64,000 nucleotides of DNA from Gnetum montanum (lineage: Eukaryota; Streptophyta; Gnetopsida; Gnetales; Gnetaceae), in the NCBI GenBank assembly GCA_015680685.1, contig MNCI01012713.1:393820-457819 (forward strand), read 5' to 3'. How positions within the stretch are numbered: position 1 is the stretch's first letter; every line of letters starts with the position of its first letter. Positions 33,853 to 44,743 of this stretch are shown here, in pieces. The notes below the pieces were generated by a model. It was not told where the DNA came from. It did no database searches and saw only the letters and a program-made list of their open reading frames with translations. The position numbers and the translations under genes are program-made.

Positions 33853-34223
33853 ATTGCCACATCATATCTAAGGGGTGTGGCTCCTTTTAGTCTATCATTT
33901 ATGGTTTGGTCTTTCTTAGTTGGTCAGGAATGTTTTGTTGGTTGTCTTCCATTTTTTGGACTGGCGGTGAGGTTTAGGTTACCAGACATAGTTGGGGGTT
34001 ATTGGTGGCAATGGGGGCCGTCAAAGAGGCCCTTCCTTGACTTAGTTTGATTTTCTGGATGTTACGCTGTTGGGCATGTTGGGGATGGGGGTATCTCACC
34101 CCTAGTTTTGGGCATGGGTCATGGTTTATAGGGGGTGGTATCTCCCCTTCTCTTTGTGTCTCACTTGTACATTTGTTCATGGCTTTTTGTTCATAATACA
34201 TCACCCGAAATTTTCTCAAAAGA
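33192..34223 (+). mobile_element. LINE copy F: coiled coil, J-like module, 3' UTR, poly-A, 10-bp target duplication
   Basis: AAATCTTTGC occurs exactly at both ends (33182-33191 and 34224-34233). The insert starts inside the coiled-coil region, continues through the J-like module (ends 33852) and a 370-bp T/G-rich 3' UTR, and ends TTTTCTCAAAAGA. It is a 5'-truncated LINE insertion carrying only the 3' modules. Confidence 0.88.
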
Positions 34224-34233
34224 AAATCTTTGC

Positions 34234-36299
34234 TTTTTGTGGATCTCTCTACCAATCCTTAGGACTCTCAGGCCTAAATGACTTGATGAGAGTTGTTTCT
34301 GTAACCATTTAGAAACTTTAATAATGATTTGGAGCACTTTTGGAATAAAGATTTGCAAACAAGGGTCAAGGATCCCTTATCTAAGTATTGATACTACCAG
34401 CAACAAGTGAGAGTATTTTTTGAATTTCTAAAATCTAAAGAATCATTAAATTATTGGTTTCTTGCTGAAATTGATTTGATGACCCCCTCAAATGCTTAAT
34501 CCTTAGATTTGAATCATGATTCTCATTTGTATAACTTCTCATATATAATGCTCTTATCTTTATATGAGCCCAATCGAGTGGAGGAAATCTCAGGCATTTA
34601 TTTAATAATGTTAAAGTATAAGGTAAATGTTCATGATTTCTCTATTCTTTGTGCTAGAAAATCAGATAGTTTGATTAAATTTTAGTGATTTTCCTTAAAT
34701 TATTTTGGATTAGAATAGTTAAATTAAGAAGATTTTGTATTATGATTGTTGCTAGAAAAAACAAAATCTTATCATACCATGGAATGGATTTGAAATTATT
34801 AACTCATATGTTACTTGCATCCAACTATTTGGTTGATCAGATTTTTTTATAAACAGCGTCAGTTATTTTATGGTTTGAGGAAGCCACAATTTCATCTTTA
34901 AATCATAAAAAACAAATAGAGATCTGTACAGCGTATCAGAGGAATCTTGCATAGAATTTTACAGCAGGCTATTTGTTTTTTCATGATGGTCTTTTAGTTC
35001 AGTTGCATTGGTTGAAACTAGAATCTAATACAGTGTTTTATGCTAATTAGACATCAGTGGTTTTACTTAACTTTTATTGTTTTGGAATACTGGAGAATCA
35101 GAAATTATGCTTGAAAAGCATTAAAATATATTCTAGGGTTCCACTCAAAACTTACAGTTGTTGATTAGAAAATCAGAATTCATTTCTTTATTAACATAAA
35201 CAAACATAAAGCAGCATGGTGTTGGAATAGATAGCAATGCCAATAATATTAGCCACTACAATTTTTTAATAATCTCTAGGTGATTGGAGAATATGTTTAG
35301 GATCAATGAACCTGGGGCTAGATTGAAAGTAGGGTTGGAATTTGACATATTTTTTCATCATTTTTTCTTGATTTTAGCGCAAAATACACTAATTTTTCTA
35401 GTAGAAGCATCAACAAAATACTAAAATTATTTATAAAGGTGTCAATCTGAAGCTTTAAAATTTGAAAAAGTGTCATTTGATTTTAAACTAAATAAAGGTA
35501 TAAGTAGTAAAATAAGGGGACCATTACCTATTTTTAAAATTTTTAATCCTTCTAATATAAAGTTAATAAGAATACATTTAATGTTGATTTCATTTATAAT
35601 ACAAACTTCTACAGTGTATTAGACTGGTACTAACAAACTTGTATTAATAGTTTTAAATCATGTATCATCATGACATTTTTTAATAGTAGATAATTGCATT
35701 TGGTGATGCCTACTAAAGTTTTACAATTCCAACCCTGTTTGAAAACAATGACATGTATAACTTGAGATGAAGGGTAACGGAATAGAATGCCTGAGCATTT
35801 GCCCTTGTTTGGTAGAAGTTCAAGACTTATTTTTAGTTTCTCACATTTCAAATAACCCAACTCACAGCTAGATGGTAACCAGATTCTTTGAGTTGGATCA
35901 CCTTCAATGTTGGCATGCAAAGCCACATGGCATGGACAAAATTGTTAGAACATATATATTTTTTTTATCCCTGGCCATTGTTTAAAGCATATTATAGATT
36001 AAATAATTTTGTTTAGCGAAAACATAGTGGAGGATTAAGATTACATCCAACCACTTACATTGGTGTTGCTTGTAAAGCAAAACTGGAAACAAGTGAGTCA
36101 CACAAATGTTTGATGTTTTCTAGCTTCCTAAGTGACTAGAAGTGATGGGAAGTATTCTTTATATTTGCAAACCAAGTGAGTCACACAAAAGTATGCTAGA
36201 GGTTTGGGGATTTTGACCTTTGAGGATTCTATTATACTAGGACATAATAATCTCATCAAAAGGATCATTGTTAATGATACTGATACAAACAATACTCCT
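34234..36299. other. Unassigned AT-rich sequence
   Basis: No transposon motif or gene recognised. One minus-strand open frame of 98 codons (35926-35630, starting MALHANIEGDPTQRIWLPSS) is unassigned; it has a Cys/Lys-rich middle and no visible splice context. Confidence 0.3.
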
Positions 36300-37440
36300 T
36301 GAGTGACCATCATAAGAAGGAATTATAGATTATGGGAGTCCTCTAATAATGATTCAAGTTTTTGGCAGAACATCTGCAGCCATTCTCCCTCACTACGAAT
36401 GCACATTCTAAGGACATCCTCCAAAGTAAGTACAAAACAATCCTAGGATGGCATTCTACTTGGAAAGGAAATCTTCCCGAAAAGATAAAAATGTTCTTAT
36501 GGCTCATCAAAAACAAAGCAAAACTAACCAAAACTTTCTCTATTTACAAGGCATCAAGGCTAACAATCAATGCATTCTGTATAGGTAGGTCTTAGAGACT
36601 CAACTTCATCTTTTCGTTCTCTGCTTCTTTGTGCTACAAGTGTTGCAGGCTTCCAGCCTGAGTTGTTGGGAGCTTCTCCATGGCAATTCCTCCATCGACG
36701 TTGTGGTCTAGAATTTGTAGAAAGCAAGAAACGAACAAATTTTTAGGAGTTCACTACTTCCCTCACCTAGGGTGATCGTGTTTCATGTTATGAGCTTGTG
36801 ATAAGAGGCTACAATGGCTTTAGGGGCAACACTAACTTTTGAGCTAGACTATGATCAATGGAAGCAGAATGATGAGCTCTAGCTTTTGGTTCAATGGGTT
36901 GGATAGGCGTACCAGCTTCCCTTGCTCAAAGGGGACCCAAATGTGTAGGACCCTACCTTCTTCTCCTGTTGGTGGAATGGGCAAATGGCATTCTAAGGTA
37001 CTCACATCATTATGATTGAAGACACTATTGTAGGGTAACTTACTTTGTACAGGATGTCAAGTTGTTCTTTCAAAGGCCAATCTCTAAAAGATCTAGTAGC
37101 CAAGTGCTGAAATCACATCTACCGCCCCTTTGGTAAGCCATTGTTGAGCTCATTAACCACTTCTTCATGCACTCTAAAAACATGTAGAATTTGCAAGGGG
37201 TGCATTTTATCTTCCTCAACTACCTTCAACTAGGCAAAAGGGTTGACCTCCCCAATTTTTTACTCGCAATCTTGAAATGAAAGGCAAGAAGTTGCCACTT
37301 TGGATTGGTGATTGCCCTTTGGAAGGTAGTTTGGGCCTTGCAAGATCACACCCCCAACAAACAAGTTTGGGAACAAGGGGTGTTTTTTGGGAGCAAGGCT
37401 AGACACATGTGGAACATCAATACGAAAAAGTTATAAAATA
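36300..37440 (+). mobile_element. LINE copy H: zf-RVT and domain X, related subfamily
   Basis: Domain X follows zf-RVT-region text (LPEKIKMFLWLIKNKAKLT at 36475-36530, the same motif as LPEKIKMFLWMIKSE in copy C). From 36815: LTFELDYDQW, LLKGDPNV, WWNGQ; after a frameshift FFQRPISKRSSSQ, LPPLW, LQGVHFIFLNYLQLGKRVDL and HFGLVIALW. No coiled coil or J module follows, and no poly-A border was identified. Confidence 0.75.
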
Positions 37441-38696
37441 TATAGAAATATATATTTTAAATATTATTTTTTATTAGTACTTATTACCAATATGACAACA
37501 TCAATTCTTTACCCCAACAACTCTAATTCTCAACTAAACAATTTCAATTCTCTAATTCTATGAAACCTTAATGTTAAATATACTAACTCTATCAATTACA
37601 AAGAGAAAATTCACAACACTAAACTTAATGTTCACTAAGAAATTTCAATAATTAAAACTAAACATCTTTGTTTTAATGTGAAAGTTTGAAATTTTATTTT
37701 AATTTTTATCTTAAGATAAGTAAAAGTTTTAAATTGCTTTTCTAGTGTTGATATTTATTTTTAAAAACAAAAGCCTTAAAATTTTCATATAAAAACTGAC
37801 TTTTAAATTTTCAATCCAATTAAATTCACCAAACATCATATTTCATATTAGTGTTGGAAGTCAAACTTATGAGATAAAATTAACATTAGCACTATAGAAA
37901 GTTTTAAATTTTAAATATAATTTTAGTAACTCTATTATCAAAATCTTTATTTTCTATTCAAATTAGAAATTTGTAGTTGAATAACTTGCAATTAAAAATA
38001 TTCATAATTCATAATCTCTAGATGTACTCATTGTTCTTTAGCTATTCTTAGTATTAATATAATCTTAAATATTAAAAATATTTTTTATGTGTCCATGTAC
38101 AACATGTTTGCTGATTTGGTGGAATCTTTTTGAATTATTATGGTACAGAGTTACACTGATTTTGCATTAATACAGTTATAGATCTTGCAGTGAACATTAG
38201 ATACTATTGATTTCCTGGAGTTGTTGGCATCTGGGAGGAGTTCCCAAGAAAAATGGAGCACGCTCTCGTATTCGGAATGCATGAATTTTTGTGGAAGCAT
38301 GCTCCTGTGTAACACTGATAATTATTTTTTATTGATCATCTTATGTTGCATGCATATTTCTTAAATGCATATCAGCTCATGGATCATTTTTTCATTTCAA
38401 ATATGGAATTCTGATATTAAAATAACATTAAAAAATATTAGAGTTCTAATAATTTAGAAAAACGAATGTACTTCTATTGACAAAACATAACAAATAACCC
38501 AGAATTACCTAGAATTGCCTGGAATCACAATCCAGAGTTACTTGAAATTGCATAAAATCATAACTGTGATTCCAACACTAATCAAGATCATATTGAGTCA
38601 GAAGATTCCAGACAGCATAAGTATTGTTGCATGTTGTTTGGAAGTGAAAGCGAGGTTCAATACTTGGATCCACCTAGCTGCTGGACTCCAATTTTC
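37441..38696. other. AT-rich sequence, nothing recognised
   Basis: No open frame, repeat border or RNA gene supported. Confidence 0.5.
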
Positions 38697-38835
38697 CTAT
38701 ATACCATCATCATCATTGTAGCCTTATCCCAACTACATAGGGTTAGCCATATGACTTCTTTTACACTGTTCATTTCTATTAAGAGCCAAATAAGCATTAA
38801 CACCCACATCTTGGATATCTTTCTTTAGGCTTAAA
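38697..38835 (-). mobile_element. RTE LINE 3' end fragment
   Basis: A second copy of the RTE tail: GTTGGGATAAGGCTACAATG followed by a (GAT)n run on the minus strand, closely matching 27838-27975. Confidence 0.75.
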
Positions 38836-40469
38836 AACCAAGCATATATCTCTCTAGAAAATCAAGTCTGCTTAACACAAACATGATAACAAAACCAGGT
38901 GTTTTCAAACTACGTGCTTAGGAAAAGCAAATAGGAAAGCTTTGCATGAAAAGTATGAGGTAAAGAAGTTAATGAAAAGGAATACTGTCAGGCTTTTGCA
39001 CCTAAACGAGAAAGGCATGTTCATTTAACAATGTTTATAAGAGGAGGCATAGGAATGTGAAGATCCTTACAAACATTATAGTGAAGCCTAGAATGAATTG
39101 AATCTAATTTGTATTAAAATTTGAGAATTCACCGATTGCTTTACAACCATTGACATAAATTTCCTGAAATTTGCTATACTTGAAGACCTCTGCAATCTAT
39201 GGGAGAAATCATCCTTCCAAGATGCACCCTACTCCACAGAGCTACTACCAAGTAGTAAGCTCCCAACGAAAACTCTGATGTAGAATCAAATGTATTACCA
39301 TAAATGACAACGAAATGCAAGGATTCAGCAATATAATGGATTCTACTTACATGGGTTGCCTCCTAGACTGTCACCAAAACTCATCATCTCCTCCTCAACA
39401 ACAAAACCAATCACAAACAAGTATTCTTTTCCAACCACATGAGCACACTTCAAGGATACTCAGAAACGTTACCATTACTCGATAAATGATCAATACACAA
39501 AACATTGCCCTTAAACAGTAGAATCGTCAACTGTCTTTCATAGAGCAAATTATGATTTAGAATAAATATGAATATAGGCACTACAGGTCGATGGGGCTTC
39601 AGCACTTCCCTAGAAAAACGCAATCTTATGTCCAGAAAACCACGTTGTTTAAAGTACTTCTTCAAGTTTGGTGCTATCAGGTGGCAATGTTTGCCTGGCC
39701 CCATCAGAACCGTGAGATACACTGTTATAGCACATACATAATACCATCAATTGATTTAACGCTTAAATCCCTTTTACACAATGCTCCAACGATTCTGAAA
39801 GGCACTACACATATGCAGACCTAATTTGTACTAAAAAAATCCTGCTTTTGTGCGTATACTGGTATCTGCACGCTTTTCGCTTCAGTGGCATCGCAAGCTC
39901 AGCAATAATTATTCACATTATGTTGCATGAGACGCCCGGATATCCACATTGCTTTGCCTGCAACGCCTTAATATTCGATGATCAAAGTGTTGTTTTGTTA
40001 AATGCTCAATCTGAAAGATTTCTTTTTAACGCACACTCCAAAGCCAAAAAAATTGTTTCCTTAACCGCCAAAAAAGGTGGAAACCTAAGCAGCTGTTTCA
40101 AATTCTGAAAAAACAATTACGTAATATACGTGAATCACTCCCTTCTTATTCCTCTGGAAGGTCTACGTCCACAAAACCGTGAAAGGATCCTTGGCTTAAT
40201 TCTTTTTATAAAATTTCCAGTTATGAAACGTCGAACGCAAGCAAACGTATCATCAACATACAACTGGGAAGTAAATTTCCCCAGAATTGCACATGCACAT
40301 GACGCACATGTGCTTACGAAGAGCTATGTAACATAAAACACCGACAATCCGGGATATACTTAGGCCAATTGAGGAGACAATCCGTGAGAAAGAAAATAGA
40401 AATGATTAGGAAGCATAACAAACATAAGTAAAGACGAAAACAATAAGAGATCAACGGCAGCCCCGAAAT
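38836..40469. other. Unassigned sequence
   Basis: No gene recognised. The minus-strand frame at 39722-39450 (90 codons) and plus-strand frames at 39591-40336 lack any recognised motif. If the exon proposed at 40470-40682 is real, this is the start of its intron. Confidence 0.35.
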
Positions 40470-40700
40470 ACCTAAGCGGTGTGTTTGATTGAGCCAGAAA
40501 TCAGTTGCAGATGCCAAGGGCGCACTGAGTGCCTCTTCAGCACCAAACACGATCACGCCCGTCGGAATCTGATCGATTGTCCACGCCGATGCCGGTGGAG
40601 GTCCGAGAGGATTCCAAAAAACAAAAAACAAAACGTTACGTTGCCGCAGCGGAGTTAAAAAATTGCGCAAATCCAAAGCCAAGCGGCCTCACGGTTTGTC
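40470..40700 (-). other. Candidate leader exon with splice donor (possibly of the DUF707 gene)
   Basis: A minus-strand open frame starts MALDLRNFLTPLRQRN at 40682 and meets a good donor, CGCTTAG then GTATTTCG, at about 40472. If spliced to the 20333 acceptor, its frame ends at once (GGC TAG), and in the DUF707 frame the last three bases are TAG, so it could only be untranslated leader. It sits beside a CpG-rich stretch, as plant first exons often do. Which gene it belongs to is not shown by the sequence. Confidence 0.3.
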
Positions 40701-41400
40701 GTTAAGTATGTGCGCTGTTGCTGTTTGCGTTTGTATTTGTGCAATGATACAATCGCATTAACAAGAAAAACCAGAGGCCGAGCCAGGCATGGATTCCGCA
40801 AAAGACATCCACACTCCCAGAGGATGAGCGAAGGCGCTGCTACGCATTACGCATTTCATGACATCATTCTCATCATCATCATCATGAAATGCAATCCAAT
40901 GCAGAGGCGAGGAGAAGCAAGCATCAGCTGCAGCCTTGTGAATCCAACAACACGACGATATGGTCTGGTACGGTACGGTGACAAGTCGTCGGCAGATTTG
41001 TTGGATTCTTTTCTCGAAATTGACCCGGAATTAGAGGAGGCCGACGCCACGGCTGCTGCTGCTGCTGCGGTTGCGGCACGAAACAGGAAAGTGAGATGCT
41101 GATGCTGATGCTGCAGCAGCGGCCTGACCGGATCACTGCAACCAAGAACAGCAAAATACGATCCTATAATATTACGTTTTTTAGGTTCTAACCTCTACAC
41201 GGAGAGAAAGATTAGCGTTGAAAAATATACTATCGTATAGTATTATACATATGTATCCTTTGACATTCGGAACTTGGCAGGGAAATCGGCCTCCGCTTCT
41301 TCCTTTCTTTCATCTTACGCGGCAACTCCGGATTTGACCTCGGCCGACACTTGGGCCGTGGGTCCTGCCATGCGTTGCGCAGCGTTTCCTCTGCACAAAC
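40470..41400. promoter_or_regulatory. CpG-rich island, possible promoter region
   Basis: GC and CpG rise sharply here against AT-rich flanks, with no retroelement motif. It contains a CAT/CTC run at 40862-40888 and a GCTGCT run at 41053-41070. No clear TATA box was placed. A promoter for a minus-strand gene is one explanation. Confidence 0.35.
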
Positions 41401-41880
41401 AGAAACAGTTTCCTTGGAAAGAAAAATAAAGAAAGCTTTCTGCCATGCTTTGCAGTATTTTTTTTATTTTTTATTTTTTTTCATCGTCTTTTCATTTGCT
41501 AAAAACGTTAGAAGTTAAGACAAGCCAGCCCATGGGTACTTAAATAAAGTGTAACGATATCTTTTTTGTTTGTCTTGGAATTGAAGCAAAAAATAAAAAA
41601 TGAAAAAATAAAGAAAACATATGAACTAATTTGAAATACTAATTATCAACTAAAGCTCCTGTGTTCTTTTAAGACAAAGGTGAGAACTTACATTTTTGCT
41701 AAATAAAACGGTAACATTTTACCTAAATTACAATTAATTTCATTTACGTAGAAAATAATTAGGTGTTAGTTTCGTAGTAACTCTAGTTGAGTTTAATGCT
41801 GGTGGGTAATATTCAGCACCCATATTGGTATTGGGTAATAGTGTGTTATAAAGTTTTAATATTTTGCAGCATTCCTCAAG
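41401..41880. other. AT-rich spacer, nothing recognised
   Basis: A T-rich tract at 41455-41485, otherwise featureless. Confidence 0.5.
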
Positions 41881-42591
41881 CTTCATGACTTTGATTGAAA
41901 AACTCTAAATTTTGCTTATGTCACATTAAAAACCAAATAAATGATGGTAATACTATCTATACCTTACATTATTGTCTTCTATAATGATGTTCTTGCCATG
42001 GATCCTCCATAATATTCTTCTATACGAGAAATTGGCTACTTAACATTTTTTCATGATGCATCTTACTAGAAAAGAAACAAATGCCATAATTAAAAATGAA
42101 AATTTGAATGTCCATTAGATATTACACTCTTTTCACAAAGCATAAAGTGGTATAAGCATTCTTTGTGGAGTAATTTGATTTATCACTCCACTTCCAAATG
42201 TTAGATGGATGTTTCTTGTAATATTATAATTTTTCTAAAGTAGGATCCCAAAGCCTTCATGGTTAAAATAAAAAGAAAAATAAAAATAGGATCACCTTGT
42301 CATCGCTCATTTGAAGATGAAAAATTCCTAAAGTAATGACCATTAATAAGAATGGAAAATCAACATCCCTAGTAACAACCCTCATGCTTTTGTATACACT
42401 AACTAAGATAGGTCATTTTCTATAGTATAGCCTTCACGTAGCTTCAATTAATTGTATCATAAGCTTTGATATACCAAGCTTTAAGTCAATGATGGAGTTG
42501 TTTAAGAAATGGGCTAAATTAAAAATCTCTTACACCAAAAGCACCTTATCTAAGATCTGTCTTCCTTCTACAAAACTTGCTTCTTCAATAA
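41881..42591 (-). mobile_element. L1-like LINE RT remnant
   Basis: On the minus strand EASFVEGRQILDKVLLV (42590-42530) matches the RT block before motif A, and FHLQMSDDKVILFLFFILTM then KALGSYF (about 42320-42250) is the decayed GLRQGDPLSPFLFILAMEGL block. Badly frameshifted. It abuts the LTR of element Y. Confidence 0.6.
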
Positions 42592-43109
42592 TGATGAGCA
42601 ACAAGTATTCTCTACGCCTAATCATATGAATCACAAGCATGTGCATGTGATCCAGTTGAATTCAGTGGACTGCTTCTACCTAAGTCACTTATGTCCTAGA
42701 TAGTCAAATATAAAGTTACTAGTTGTTGTCTTCTTAATTATCATTTGTGTTAATTTTGTTCATATGGCTAAGTGTGAAAGGTGTAAGATATTTTTATTTA
42801 TAATTTTATAATGTTTTACCTTTAAAAGGATTAAGAGGATAAGCAATTGAACTATTAAACTTTGACTAATTAATAGCTAAACTATCCTAAACATAAAGTA
42901 TTCTTTCTCACTTTCTATCCACATCCTGAACTTATACTAACACCACTAGGTACTTGGCATACAAATTATTCACTACTAGGATTCCCAAGCATTAATATAT
43001 TATGCTCGAAGTAGTCATACTCACATTACTACAAAATAAAATATTAAATACTTAAGTAAAGTAAACCACATGTAAAGTAAAATCTTGAAAGTAAACTTAA
43101 TGCTAATCC

Positions 43110-44396
43110 TATGGACCTTTTGGTTTTGGTGTGTTCAAAATGTTAAGTAAAATGGAGAAGCTTGTTTACATGGTTGTGTGGTTATTGTATTTATAGGACT
43201 ACATACATGGGAAATCATGATGATTTGAAGAGGATAAGGAATGAACTATCTTAGAGCTCAAAGGAGGAGATGATCCACATGATCTTCAAACGAATATTCA
43301 AAGAACATAAACAAGGACCAGATATTGTATAAGCAAAGTTATCATCATTATAGCTTATGAAAGATCAAGACTATGGACAAGGAACAATGCATTCAAAAGA
43401 CAAAGAAAGATGAAGAAAGACATCTCTGGGAAGCAGCAAACGTCTTGGCAGAATTAGAGTGAACTCAAACAAAGATGTCTTCAGAAATAGCAAGACATCT
43501 TTCTCAGACAAAGATGTCTTTCATGAGGCAAAGACGTCTTTACAAAAAGTAAATCAAGTTTAGAAAGACGTCTTCCAAAAGAGTAAGACGTCTTTCAAAA
43601 TGGAGACTTTAGAAAGACGTCTTTCAGGAAACAAAGACGTCTTCTTAGTATTGAAGGTAAATTCAGAGAGACATCTTAGGCACAAGAAAGACATCTTCCC
43701 AGCATTGAAGGTAAATTCAGAGAGACATCTCAAGCACCAGAAAGACATCTCTCATGACTGTTATTGATCGTTAGCTAGCCGTTGCACGAGTTTCGAGATG
43801 GATTTAGAAACACGGTAGCTACAAGAATCCTTGACATACATTGGGACATGTGCAAGCCTTGTATTCATTGTACAATCATTTGTAATCATTGAATTCTATA
43901 TTGCTTCTCATTGTTTTATCATTTTGGCATGTAAAGTGTGTTGTACCTAACTGTACAAGGATTAGCAAACTAAATTGCAATTCTCTCTTGTAATTCTTGT
44001 TCTTGTTACCCTGTGAGGTTGATGTGCTTGAGCTTGTTAGGATCCTGTGGGATTGAGTTGTTGGTGCTACAGTATAACACTCTGGTATGGAGCTCAAAAT
44101 TGTAAAGGCTGTGGAAGCCATGAAACTACATTTCCAAGCCTAACGGGACCTTGTTGGGTTGAATGATTGGTGATGTGGTACAACACTTTGAAGCAAGGCT
44201 TGAAGACTGTACAGGATGTGGATCCTTCAACCACATTTTGAGAGCAATAAAGTTTAGAGGTGTGCTTGTGATCTACACTCCGAGTGTGGATTACCCAAGT
44301 TGGGGAACCACGTAAATTCGTGTGTGCACTTTGTTTTATAAAGGTTTAGTTTAGGGAACTTATTAATCCCTTCTCCCCCCCTCTTCTAAGTTCTAC
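43110..44396 (+). repeat. Solo LTR, copia-like, with GACGTC/GACATC array
   Basis: The 3' 600 bp match the copia LTR at 58520-59130 (GGGATTGAGT, then a GGAACC(A)-like end and CTTCTAAGTTCT). No gag follows, so it is a solo LTR inserted in the LTR of element Y. Its start is only roughly placed, near 43110-43135. Confidence 0.6.
43430..43760. repeat. Array of AGAYRTCT palindromes in the solo LTR
   Basis: About 14 copies of AGACGTCT, AGACATCT or AGATGTCT, many preceded by GAA or CAA, spaced 15-40 bp. The last part is a tandem duplication of about 55 bp (GTATTGAAGGTAAATTCAGA then two AGACATCT sites). Confidence 0.85.
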
Positions 44397-44743
44397 GATC
44401 CACAAATCCAAGTGCTGCAATTGAAAGAAGAAATCTCAATTTTATTTTCTTCATGCAATAGTGTTTGGGTACATCTTATTTTTGAATAAAATTCCATACA
44501 ATTAATTCAATCCATGCTATAGGCACTCAAAGGGAAATTTTACTAAGTCCTATGGAAGAAAACTACAATATATTTGTTATGAGAATGACAAAAGGTACCA
44601 TAATAGTAGATGGTAGGCACATTTATATAAGCTTAGGAAGGATCAATGTTAATGCATAAACGCAAATGCATCTAAGGATGCATCGACAAGGTTGCATTGA
44701 CAACCATGCATCAACACAACCAACTTATTGAGACTTTATCATA

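Larger units (their letters stand above)
42592..44743 (-). repeat. LTR of gypsy-like element Y (copy 1), split by a copia-like solo LTR
   Basis: Matches 56826-57741 on both sides of the insertion: at 42592-43100 (GAATCACAAGCATG shared) and at 44400-44743 (ACCATGCATC, GATGCATC motifs). In minus orientation it begins TATGATAAAG after a GTGGGAA polypurine end and finishes ...TCATCA. It is decayed and carries no gene. Confidence 0.6.

Noticed and set aside
40314-40682. Minus-strand 122-codon frame as an N-terminal extension of the DUF707 protein
   Set aside because: Joined to the first coding exon it stops at once (GGC TAG), and in the DUF707 frame the exon's last bases are TAG.
40710-41102. Plus-strand 130-codon frame as a gene
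   Set aside because: Built on CAT/CTC and GCTGCT repeats in a CpG-rich region, with no recognised domain.
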